From Solibacillus silvestris_B (GTDB taxonomy: Bacteria; Bacillota; Bacilli; Bacillales_A; Planococcaceae), in NCBI RefSeq assembly GCF_051967575.1, contig NZ_JBQCJW010000013.1:1-64000 (forward strand): a stretch of DNA of 64,000 nucleotides, written 5' to 3'. Positions 26,124 to 34,843 of this stretch are shown here, piece after piece. The notes under the pieces are model-generated. The model searched no databases and was not told the origin of the DNA. It was given only the letters and a program-made list of their open reading frames with translations. Position 1 is the first letter of the stretch. Each line of letters opens with the position of its first letter. A program made the translations under genes and the position numbers.

Positions 26124-26153
26124 ACGCGGCTTCTTATTCAAAGGCCGCGTTTC
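26124..26153. terminator. Bidirectional terminator tag / usp
   Basis: AAACGCGGC and GCCGCGTTT pair around a 13-base loop between convergent genes, with AT-rich tails on both sides. Confidence 0.7.
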
Positions 26154-26156
26154 ATT

Positions 26157-26576
26157 TTATTTTACAATCATCGCAGGACATTGCACACGCTTCATCACCT
26201 TATGCGAAACGCTTCCTAAAACCATTTCCTGCAGGCTGTTTAAACCGCGACTGCCGATAATGACCAAGTCGACATTTTGCGTATTTGCATATTTTATAAT
26301 TTCAGGTCCAGGCGATCCGTGAACTAACTCTACTTTATAGGAAACATGCTGTTCTTTAAATAACTGCTCAACGGGCACAAGCTTTTGGCGGCGTTCCATA
26401 TAAAGACTTTCGACAGAGCTTGCATGCAATACTTCTGTTTTCACTTTTTCCATATCAATGACGAAAATAATGGTTACCGCAGCTTCTTTGCCTGCTTTGG
26501 CGATTTTTAAAGCCTCTTTTGCCGCACGGATTGAATTTTGCGAGCCGTCAGCGGCAAGTAAAATATGTTGATACAT
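26157..26576 (-). CDS. Universal stress protein (UspA family)
   Basis: A 139-residue UspA-fold protein. ILLAADGS at the N-terminus and the ATP-binding tail GSRGLNSLQEMVLGSVS (G-x2-G-x9-G-S) place it in the ATP-binding class. It is 10 bases downstream of the sulP gene, whose stop codon overlaps the usp ribosome site (AGGAGAT). The two genes must be cotranscribed. Family members are often fused to or paired with anion transporters, which suggests a nucleotide-linked regulatory role over SulP, an inference. Confidence 0.9.
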   Translation of the reverse strand: MYQHILLAADGSQNSIRAAKEALKIAKAGKEAAVTIIFVIDMEKVKTEVLHASSVESLYMERRQKLVPVEQLFKEQHVSYKVELVHGSPGPEIIKYANTQNVDLVIIGSRGLNSLQEMVLGSVSHKVMKRVQCPAMIVK

Positions 26577-26586
26577 AATCCATCTC

Positions 26587-28020
26587 CTAATCGATTAATG
26601 TCGTTCCTGTCAATTTCTTCATCAGCTGTTTGCTTGATTCATCAATGTTTAAGTAAGTTACTTCTATATTTTTCGCTTTCAGCTGATCTTTTACCTTCAT
26701 TAATGCGCCAATTGCTGAAGCATCCCATACTTTGCATTGCGAAAAGTCAATTTCAATGGAAGACTGCCCGATCTTCTGCATTTTAAAATAATCGATAAAA
26801 CTTTCGGTCGAAGCGAAAAACAGTTGACCTTTAACTAAATAAACCGAGCCTTGCTGTAAAATGGCAACACGCGAAATTTCGTTGACGAAAAATAGGGCGC
26901 TTACAATAATTCCGGCAACGACGCCTAATGCCAAATTATGTGTATATAAAACGACGCCGATCGTAAGCAGCATGACGAAAACATCCTTTTTCGGTGCTGT
27001 TACCGCATATTTGAACGAATGCCAATCAAATTGTGTAATACAAACAACAACCATAACCCCGGCAAGCACAGGCATCGGGATTTGTACGACATAATCTCCT
27101 AAAACCAATATTAAAAACATTAAAAACAGACCAGCGATGAATGTGGAAAGACGACCTCTCGCACCGGATTTTACATTGATGACTGATTGACCGATCATTG
27201 CACAGCCGGCCATACCGCCAAAAAATCCATTGATGATATTCGCAATACCTTGACCACGTGCTTCTTTGTTTTTATCGCTTTCAGAAGCGGTCATATCGTC
27301 CAAAATGGATGCGGTTAATAAAGATTCGACTAATCCTACAACAGCTAAAGCGAGCGAATACGGCAAAATAATCATCAGTGTTTCAAAGGTGAAAGGGATA
27401 TTCGGAATGAGAAATGCTGGCAATGATTGAGAGATTGTGCCCATGTCCCCAACTGTGTTTAAATGGATGCCCGTATAAATCGCCACTGCCGATAATATAA
27501 CGACGGCAATAAGCGGTGCGGGAATGCCTTTAATAAAGAACGGAATCGCATAAATCAATGCAATTGTGCTAAGTAGAAAGATCCAAGTATAAAAGTCACC
27601 ACCGATAAAATGGGGAGTTTGCGCAATAAATACTAATATCGCCAATGAGTTGACAAAGCCGATCATTACAGCATTCGGGATAAACTTCATCAATCGGGCG
27701 ATTTTCAAAACACCGAAAAGGATTTGAATAACCCCGGTCAAAATGGTCGCCGCCAATAAATACTGTAATCCATGGTCTTTTACAAGTGATACGATTACTA
27801 ATGCCATCGCGCCCGTTGCTGCAGAAATCATGGCAGGGCGTCCACCGACAAAGCTGATTGTAACTGCGATGACAAATGAAGCATAGAGACCGACCATCGG
27901 ATCTACTCCCGCTAAAATAGAAAAAGCAATCGCTTCAGGAATGAGGGCTAATGCAACGACTAAACCGGCTAATATATCTGCACGTACGTTCCCAAACCAT
28001 TGCTTGCGTAAATTGTACAT
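26587..28020 (-). CDS. SulP-family anion permease with STAS domain
   Basis: A 477-residue inner-membrane transporter. The membrane part (about 1-375) opens with DILAGLVVALALIPEAIAFS, the SulP signature, and includes GGMAGCAMIGQSVINVKSGA. The cytoplasmic C-terminus (about 395-477) is a STAS domain with IDFSQCKVWDASAIGALMK, where the conserved Ser is present. Substrate may be sulfate, bicarbonate or another anion. ATG 28020 has AAAGGAG upstream. It is the first gene of a two-gene unit with usp. Confidence 0.92.
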   Translation of the reverse strand: MYNLRKQWFGNVRADILAGLVVALALIPEAIAFSILAGVDPMVGLYASFVIAVTISFVGGRPAMISAATGAMALVIVSLVKDHGLQYLLAATILTGVIQILFGVLKIARLMKFIPNAVMIGFVNSLAILVFIAQTPHFIGGDFYTWIFLLSTIALIYAIPFFIKGIPAPLIAVVILSAVAIYTGIHLNTVGDMGTISQSLPAFLIPNIPFTFETLMIILPYSLALAVVGLVESLLTASILDDMTASESDKNKEARGQGIANIINGFFGGMAGCAMIGQSVINVKSGARGRLSTFIAGLFLMFLILVLGDYVVQIPMPVLAGVMVVVCITQFDWHSFKYAVTAPKKDVFVMLLTIGVVLYTHNLALGVVAGIIVSALFFVNEISRVAILQQGSVYLVKGQLFFASTESFIDYFKMQKIGQSSIEIDFSQCKVWDASAIGALMKVKDQLKAKNIEVTYLNIDESSKQLMKKLTGTTLID

Positions 28021-28257
28021 AGTGAATCTCCTTTAAATAATCTTCTACTATAATAACACGGGAAAAATAGGGTGCAACAGCTATATTGTTTTGAAAAAGT
28101 CCGTTGAAGCGACTTTATTGTGTGAGTTAATACCTATTTATGACATTTCAAATTAAGTATGAGGAATCAATTTTGTCTGTTTGAAGAAATTGCATATTCA
28201 AGAAAAAATAACTACGCTTATAATAGAACTATTATACTTGGTAAAGGAGTTACACAG

Positions 28258-30087
28258 ATGACTGAACCTTTCAACGAACAACCAACTAGTTTAGACGAAC
28301 AAACTGCATTGCAACAGTTAATTGAGCGCCTGAAACCACTGCATGTCATACTATCGCAAAATTCGTATGTCAAAGATACGACGACGCGTTTAAAACGGAT
28401 TATTGATGATGCAAGCAGTCAGCCAATAGTACTTTTTATAGGTAAGGAACGTGTAGGAAAAACAACATTGATTAATAGCTTAATTGGTCGGAATCTGCTT
28501 GAAGATAGTAATTTAGAACCGACAAGCACGAATACGTTTTTAAAGTACGGGGAACAGGAATGCATTAAAGCAGTCTTTTTGGACGGAATGGTTGCGACAT
28601 TTGATATTTCCAATTTAAAGCTGTTAACTGTATCAAATACTGAAAGCGCACAAATAATCCGTGAGCATATCGATTATTTGGAAGTATATATTAAACATGA
28701 TTTGCTTAAGGAAGTAACAATTGTAGATTCGATGGCCCTTGAAGCAGGCGCAAATAACACTGCCTATTTCTCGCATTCCCTATTGCAGCGTGTAGATGAA
28801 GTGTTTTGGGTATTGCGCGGCGGTTCCGAAGCTACGGAAGCAGAAGTGAATCTGATACATAAGCTTAATACGCTCGGCATTTACGCGCATTTAGTCGTAA
28901 ATGGGATCGATCAAATGGATGGGACAGCAGAATCGTTTATCGAAGCCGAAAAAAAACGCTACGGTGCACATTTAGGAGAGGCTGTCGCGGTTTCGGCATT
29001 GCAAGCGCTCCAAGCCCGCAGAACAAATGATACACAGCTATTGATCGATTCCCGCATTACGCAACTTTCGCAATTAATGCACCAATTAATAAGCAATAAG
29101 CAAAAAAAGACGCGTCATATTACCGAACTATTTATTTATTGGCTGGATCGTATGCGCAAGGAAGTAGAGTCCATACCTTCACGGGAGCCTTACATATCAG
29201 CTTTTGAAAATGTTGAACAATATCACTCCAATACTGATTTTGAATTTACTCGCCAGCAGCGCGATTTTGCATTGATCGCCTCATACGAAGAGGAATATGA
29301 AAATGTGAGCAAAGTATTTAAAGAGGTGCAAACATTGTATCAATTATTGCAAAAGCTGGCGAGCGACCTATATTTACGTGATTCCACGGTGGAAAAATAC
29401 GAGGAAATTGCCGGTCTGTATCAAAAAAATGTGCGGGATTACCGTAAATTGCATGTTGAATATACGATGGAATTTGCGCGATTGGAAAAACAGTTTAAAA
29501 AGCAAACAGGAAAATCATTGGCATTTCCATTGGATGAATCGGAAATATCGCCGCTTATTGCTGAACGCATCGACACATTAAATAAAATCCAGGCACAATG
29601 CGAAGAAAAGATTGAGCTTATTGAAAAATATGAACAATTTGTATGCAAAAATTTATATACCGTGCAAAACCGTTTAAATGAGTTGGCGGCAAATCGTCTT
29701 GCGACAATTATTAATCAAGCGAGTGAATTAAATCTGCAGCGCAAACGCGAGCGGACATATATTAAATCGTATGCCAATAAGCTGGCGGAATTCAACTGTA
29801 TTGTTGAAGCGCAAAGCTTTTTAAAGGATGCAGTACAGCCATGTTTACTGGACAGCATGCTCCCGATTACAGAGCAGGAAAAAGGGCATATCCGCAATAC
29901 GATTGAATGCATTACAGCGGTCGATTTGACGCATAAAGCGTTATATGAGCGCCTTAACTTTACAGAGCCCGAGGACTTGCTTGCACAAATGGATTTTGAA
30001 ACGAAATACAGGCTGATCGGATTAAGTTTGACAGAGGCGGATGTTGTATCCGATATACCTGAATTGCCGAAAGTGATTGAAATATAA
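28258..30087 (+). CDS. Dynamin-like large GTPase
   Basis: A 609-residue protein with an N-terminal GTPase domain and a long helical C-terminal part, the layout of bacterial dynamin-like proteins. G1 is GKERVGKT (62-69) and the G2 region EPTSTNT. G3 is degenerate (DSMA at 157-160 instead of DxxG), and G4 is NGID (215-218) instead of NKxD. Helical and coiled-coil stretches fill about 270-600, with no TM. ATG 28258 has AAAGGAG 8 bases upstream and TATAAT (28219-28224) about 35 bases before it; the frame extension to 28159 lies upstream of that -10. It is smaller than DynA. Membrane remodelling or stress protection is an inference from the family. It is a single-gene unit ending at a strong terminator. 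Confidence 0.75.
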   Translation: MTEPFNEQPTSLDEQTALQQLIERLKPLHVILSQNSYVKDTTTRLKRIIDDASSQPIVLFIGKERVGKTTLINSLIGRNLLEDSNLEPTSTNTFLKYGEQECIKAVFLDGMVATFDISNLKLLTVSNTESAQIIREHIDYLEVYIKHDLLKEVTIVDSMALEAGANNTAYFSHSLLQRVDEVFWVLRGGSEATEAEVNLIHKLNTLGIYAHLVVNGIDQMDGTAESFIEAEKKRYGAHLGEAVAVSALQALQARRTNDTQLLIDSRITQLSQLMHQLISNKQKKTRHITELFIYWLDRMRKEVESIPSREPYISAFENVEQYHSNTDFEFTRQQRDFALIASYEEEYENVSKVFKEVQTLYQLLQKLASDLYLRDSTVEKYEEIAGLYQKNVRDYRKLHVEYTMEFARLEKQFKKQTGKSLAFPLDESEISPLIAERIDTLNKIQAQCEEKIELIEKYEQFVCKNLYTVQNRLNELAANRLATIINQASELNLQRKRERTYIKSYANKLAEFNCIVEAQSFLKDAVQPCLLDSMLPITEQEKGHIRNTIECITAVDLTHKALYERLNFTEPEDLLAQMDFETKYRLIGLSLTEADVVSDIPELPKVIEI

Positions 30088-30138
30088 AAATAGAAATCCA
30101 TCATCAATTGGAAAATCGCTATTGTGATGATGGACAAA

Positions 30139-30177
30139 CAAGGGGCTGTCCATTTTTTCGGACAGCCCCTTGTTTTT
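30139..30177. terminator. Bidirectional terminator (GGGGCTGTCC type)
   Basis: CAAGGGGCTGTCC (30139-30151) and GGACAGCCCCTTG (30160-30172), a perfect 13-base stem followed by TTTTTATT, between convergent genes. Confidence 0.85.
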
Positions 30178-31285
30178 ATTTTGCCGAACCACTTATGAAA
30201 TGTTCGTTTTGATAATACATATTTTTCACGAGGACATTCGGGCCTAGGCATTTTACGGCAGGGCAATGGCAATTCAGGCTTTTCGCCAAATCGGTTTCGA
30301 GCCACTTATCGAAAATGGCCGGCAATGTATCGCGCGAAATATTGCCTAGTGCCGGTGTATCGCCAAAATCGGTCACAATGACATCGCCTGTGAAAATATT
30401 AATATTGAGCCGTGAGCGTCCGTCCGGATCGTTGCGTAATGTAACGTTTTTGGCATGACGCAAACGGTCCAAAAGCTGCTGATCTTTTTCCGATTTGCTG
30501 CACGGATAAAAAGGCAATGTGCCAAACAGCATCCATGTATTTTCATCGCGCACATCAAGCAAATGATGGATCGCTTCCCGCGTCTCTTCCAATGATAATG
30601 ATGTTAAGGCACTTGCGAAATCTGAGGGATACATCGGGTGCACTTCGTGCCTTGCACACTTCATTTCGTCTATAATTTGACGATGGATATGCTCCAAGTA
30701 TGGCAATGTTTTTTTGTTCAGCATCGTTTCAGCGGATACCATTACCCCATTTTCCGCAAGCATTTTTGAGTTGTCGATCATACGCTGGAATAATGCCGCT
30801 CGCTGGTCAAATGTAGGTTTGCGCTCCATCATCGCAAAGCCTGTCTCGACGAATTCCTCAATTGTGCCCCAGTTATGGGAAATATGAAGCACATCCAAAT
30901 ATGGCGCTATGAGTAAATAACGTTCTGGCTCCATTGTTAAGTTGGAGTTGATTTGTGTACGTACTCCACGAGCATGTGCGTATTTCAATAAAGGGAGTAC
31001 ATAATTTTGAACAGATTTTTTGCTCATCATTGGCTCGCCACCGGTAATGCTGAGTGTTTTTAAATGTGGAATTTCGTCAAGGCGTTTCGTGATTAAATCC
31101 ATTGGCAGTGCCTCAGGGTCTTTATTTTGCAATGTATAGCCGACCGCACAGTGGGCACAGCGCATATTGCATAATGTGGTCGTCGTAAATTCAATATTGG
31201 ATAAAGTTAATCCTCCATGTTTCTCCACGTCGACATAGGCTTCCCATGGATCATAGCTCGGTGTAATTTTTTGTAGCGTCGTCAT
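30176..31285 (-). CDS. yfkAB: Radical SAM / CxCxxxxC motif protein YfkAB
   Basis: A 369-residue radical SAM enzyme. The cluster motif CNMRCAHC holds C39, C43 and C46, and SITGGEPMMS is the SAM-binding GGE segment. The C-terminal CHCPAVKC is the auxiliary CxCxxxxC that defines the YfkAB family. The start MTTLQKITPSYDPWEAYVD matches the family; TTG 31312 with its own site is an alternative. The substrate is unknown in any organism as far as I know. It is convergent with the dynamin-like gene and downstream of the beta-helix gene on the same strand. Confidence 0.9.
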   Translation of the reverse strand: MTTLQKITPSYDPWEAYVDVEKHGGLTLSNIEFTTTTLCNMRCAHCAVGYTLQNKDPEALPMDLITKRLDEIPHLKTLSITGGEPMMSKKSVQNYVLPLLKYAHARGVRTQINSNLTMEPERYLLIAPYLDVLHISHNWGTIEEFVETGFAMMERKPTFDQRAALFQRMIDNSKMLAENGVMVSAETMLNKKTLPYLEHIHRQIIDEMKCARHEVHPMYPSDFASALTSLSLEETREAIHHLLDVRDENTWMLFGTLPFYPCSKSEKDQQLLDRLRHAKNVTLRNDPDGRSRLNINIFTGDVIVTDFGDTPALGNISRDTLPAIFDKWLETDLAKSLNCHCPAVKCLGPNVLVKNMYYQNEHFISGSAK

Positions 31286-31466
31286 CTTAGTTGAATACTT
31301 CCTTTCTAACAATTCATTTTCTCATAAATTAATGCAGATGCAACCTATAAACGCTAATTATTAGAATTTAATAAAGAAATGCATGATGCGTTAAATGAAT
31401 GTTTTTCGTAAAAAGTTCCACGAAAAAAGCTGCCTGCAGTTAAGAAACATACAGGCAGCAATGAAG

Positions 31467-33401
31467 CTAGCTTATCTCATCCAAGTTAAAAGTTATTTGA
31501 CTATTGTTTTCGCTGTAAAACTTGGAGCCGAAAGAATTTTCTATCATTGTTTCAGTGAGATGGATTTTCGAGAAATTGACTGCTTGAATATTACCATTGA
31601 ACTTGTCATTTTGAATGATGCAGCTTGATGCATGCAGAACAGAATTGTTTTGTACATAAATATCCGATTCATGACCTTCTGTAAGCTGTGTCGTGACGAG
31701 TTCGACCGATGAATCCGAATCAATCCAGATTTGCGTATATGCATGATCGGAAATGAATGAATCCTGGATAAACGCCTCTGCATTGTTTTCAATGATTAAG
31801 CCATTTCGGCCGCCGTGCAGCAGCTCGCTGTTTTTAACAATGATGGAGCTGTCATTAACGATAACTTGCGGCATTTTATGTGAGAATATATGGCTTTCAA
31901 TAATATGGAGCGTCGTATCTTTCATTGCGATAATGCCGTTTGCCTGCCCGCCGCTAATTTGCGATTTTTTAATGGTCGCATTCGTATTGCCAACAACCTC
32001 AATCTGAACACCTGTTCCACCTTTAATAATGGAATCATTTACTTCCAATTGACAATGATCCATAACAACAATACTTTTCCCGCCTATAAATTCACTGTGG
32101 CAAATCTCAACGGCACTATTATTTTTCCCGGCGATATGCGCTAAGTCATTATTATGAAAGCGGCAATTTTCAACAGACGTCTTCGCATCATTTACCGCTA
32201 AAATCCCATTTCCGCTGTTTTGGTGAACTGTTGTGTCCAAAAGGAACAGCTCTGCGTCAATTACTGTCAATGCAGCGTTATTATGCCCCGTAATCTTGCT
32301 CGAAACAATCGAGCAAGATGCCCCTTTTTCGGTAAAGACCCCGATTTGCTTTCCGTCTTTAATGACGGCGTTTTTCAATGTGCAAATGGAGTTTTCCGTG
32401 ATGAAAAGCTGTGACAGCACATTTTGCGCAAACACCGTATCGATAAAGTTCGCAATTGATTTATCTTTTAACTGGATACCGACACCTTGACAGCTGTATA
32501 CTTCGCTTTTCGTCATATTAAGCAATGACTCGAGTGTCAATTGGACATTTGCGATTTTGTGGGAGGACAGCACCGTATCGCTAATAATTGCTTCCGAAAA
32601 ATCACGCAGCATAATACCGGATTCATTTCCATTTTGTATTTGGCAACCATTCATTTCAAGCGCGCTTTTTTGCAGCCATAGCTGTGGAAGTGTGTGATGT
32701 TGGATCGCAGTTTTTGAAAGATGAATTTTCGAGTGCTCTGATGCATATATACCATTACCTTCGCCGTATTTAATATTGCATTCATTAGCTTCCAGCAGCG
32801 AATGATCCTGAACGATCAACTGTGTGCCTTTATGATGATGAATTTCTACATTGTTTAAGTATGCTTTTGCGTTTGATTTAACCCAAATGGCTTGGTTTGC
32901 TTTGGTGAGAGTGCAATTTTTCAAATGAATGATGGACTTTTCCACTAATAGGTGGACCTTTTCATTATTTTCAAAACAGCAATCTTCAAAATATGCCTCG
33001 CTTTCATGGATCATCGCTACTGCAACATCTGAAGCATCGGTAAATTGCGTTTTTTCGCAATGCGCTATTCCGCCGTTAAGCGATAGAAGGACATTCGACA
33101 AACCTCCTTGGATGACACAATTTTTTAAAATTAAATGGCCTTCAATGAAAATTTGCGCCGCAGGTTGAATCGTAATGTTTTCAAATGTGACAATTGCGGA
33201 TTTTGCGATGATTACCGTGCCTTCAATGAAAACGGTTCCCGCATTTTTTGCCGCAATCGTTCTATTATCGTGAAATGTTAAAGATTCTTTATACGTGCCA
33301 GCAGCAACGACAATTTCATCACCATTTGCAGTTTTTTGAACAGCGCGATTGACTGTTTTTATAAGTGAAAAAATAGAAGTGGACACTTTTATTATCGCCA
33401 T
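31467..33401 (-). CDS. Right-handed beta-helix repeat protein
   Basis: A 644-residue protein. After a short N-terminal segment (1-45, AVQKTANGDEIVVAAGTYKE, typical of pectate-lyase-like caps) it consists almost entirely of beta-helix coils of about 22-23 residues up to 630. From about 190 to 590 coils alternate in two types. One has a Gln before a hydrophobic strand (194, 240, 331, 466, 512, 557) and the other a Gly-Ile-like pair (217, 262, 308, 354, 399, 489, 534), giving a 45-46-residue super-repeat. There is no signal peptide, TM or sorting motif, so it is probably cytoplasmic. No catalytic lyase residues recognised. ATG 33401 has AGGAGG upstream. It is divergent from the RavA/ViaA-like pair. 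Confidence 0.85.
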   Translation of the reverse strand: MAIIKVSTSIFSLIKTVNRAVQKTANGDEIVVAAGTYKESLTFHDNRTIAAKNAGTVFIEGTVIIAKSAIVTFENITIQPAAQIFIEGHLILKNCVIQGGLSNVLLSLNGGIAHCEKTQFTDASDVAVAMIHESEAYFEDCCFENNEKVHLLVEKSIIHLKNCTLTKANQAIWVKSNAKAYLNNVEIHHHKGTQLIVQDHSLLEANECNIKYGEGNGIYASEHSKIHLSKTAIQHHTLPQLWLQKSALEMNGCQIQNGNESGIMLRDFSEAIISDTVLSSHKIANVQLTLESLLNMTKSEVYSCQGVGIQLKDKSIANFIDTVFAQNVLSQLFITENSICTLKNAVIKDGKQIGVFTEKGASCSIVSSKITGHNNAALTVIDAELFLLDTTVHQNSGNGILAVNDAKTSVENCRFHNNDLAHIAGKNNSAVEICHSEFIGGKSIVVMDHCQLEVNDSIIKGGTGVQIEVVGNTNATIKKSQISGGQANGIIAMKDTTLHIIESHIFSHKMPQVIVNDSSIIVKNSELLHGGRNGLIIENNAEAFIQDSFISDHAYTQIWIDSDSSVELVTTQLTEGHESDIYVQNNSVLHASSCIIQNDKFNGNIQAVNFSKIHLTETMIENSFGSKFYSENNSQITFNLDEIS

Positions 33402-33677
33402 ACGATTCCTCCTACAAAACATGCTATATGTAATATGTTCACGTAAAATAACAAAATTAATCATTTAAATTCAAAAATTTCATGCGGGAAATAATCTGGT
33501 TGCCGTTACTTAAAATAGTATGCACGGAACGGAAATATTCCTCACCTCAAAATGAATGGATTGAATAACAGAAGCGATAGGTTTAATAAGCGTAAAGGAA
33601 GTGAAACGTTATAAGGAGAGTATTACATAAGATGATTGAAGACGGGTTCTCGAATGGACGAAAAAGGAGTGCGAAAC

Positions 33678-34796
33678 ATGTTTAAACAGTTGCAAATCAT
33701 ACAGCAACAACTTAACGAAAGTTTTTATGACAGGGAAGAAGAAGTTCAGGCATTATTAATCGCCATGTTATCAAGGCAGCATATATTGTTCATAGGTCCC
33801 GCCGGCACAGGTAAAAGTGTCCTATCATCAATGCTCGGGCAAATTGTGGATGGAAGCCAGTATTTTCAGCATTTATTGACGCCGTTTAGCACTCCAGAAG
33901 AACTGTTCGGGGTGTTGTCATTAAAAGACTTGGAGCAAGGGATTTATAAGCGCAATATCATGAATATGCTGCCGGAAGCTCATTTTGCCTTTATCGATGA
34001 AATCTTTAAAGCGAATTCAGCAATTTTAAATTCGCTGCTTACGTTGATCAATGAGCGGGTTTACTATAACAATGGCATACCCATTTCTTCGCCCCTTCTC
34101 ACAATTGTCGGCTCTTCCAATGAATATATTGAAGAGGGGGAAGGTTTAGAAGCATTGTTTGACCGATTTTTGCTTCGCTATGAGGTCAATTATATTCGGG
34201 GAGAGGAAACCTTTATTTCGATGCTGAAAGATGAAAGCGATGCGGAAGTTTTAAAAATGACGATGGACGAGCTATATGATCATCAGCAAAATGTCGCCCG
34301 TATTTCCATTTCGGATGCAATTTTTAAAGTCATCGCAAAAATTCGCCAGGCATTGCATGATGAGGGAATAAGACCATCCGACCGCAGATTTAAGCAGTCG
34401 CTTTCAATATTAAAGGCAAAAGCATATTTAGCAGGAAGAAAAGAAGTGATTAGAGCAGATTTAAACATTTTGGCAAACATTTTATGGGAAACAGTTGAGC
34501 AGAAAAATGCCACAAAAGAAATTATTCATGAGGTTGCTTTCGATACAGTGGAAGCATTCATTCATCGTACGACAACTGAATTTGAAACGATTATAATGAC
34601 TGTGCAAAACACGATGCTCCAAAAAACAACATTGGCAAAAACAGAGCTCAGTCAATTATTAATGCAAGGAAAGACATTATTCATAGAAGTGCAAAATATG
34701 AACCGCCAAATGCCAAATCGCCCTGAATTACAAAGCTTAAAAACTGAAATGCAAAAGCAGTTGCTTCGAATAACTTCGGATGTCATCGGATTTTAA
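33678..34796 (+). CDS. MoxR/RavA-like AAA+ ATPase
   Basis: A 372-residue AAA+ protein of the MoxR group, closest in layout to RavA. Walker A is GPAGTGKS (40-47), and Walker B is FAFIDEIF (103-110). Sensor 1 is IVGSSNE and the arginine-finger region is LFDRFLLRYE. The C-terminal third (about 270-372) is helical and replaces the LARA discs of E. coli RavA. MoxR ATPases act as remodelling chaperones with VWA partners, and such a partner is the next gene, 47 bases on. ATG 33678 has AAAAAGGAG 8 bases upstream. Confidence 0.88.
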   Translation: MFKQLQIIQQQLNESFYDREEEVQALLIAMLSRQHILFIGPAGTGKSVLSSMLGQIVDGSQYFQHLLTPFSTPEELFGVLSLKDLEQGIYKRNIMNMLPEAHFAFIDEIFKANSAILNSLLTLINERVYYNNGIPISSPLLTIVGSSNEYIEEGEGLEALFDRFLLRYEVNYIRGEETFISMLKDESDAEVLKMTMDELYDHQQNVARISISDAIFKVIAKIRQALHDEGIRPSDRRFKQSLSILKAKAYLAGRKEVIRADLNILANILWETVEQKNATKEIIHEVAFDTVEAFIHRTTTEFETIIMTVQNTMLQKTTLAKTELSQLLMQGKTLFIEVQNMNRQMPNRPELQSLKTEMQKQLLRITSDVIGF

Positions 34797-34843
34797 TTTT
34801 CTTGAATCAGACTGATTTTACGTGTAGAGGCGGTGTATTGCAG

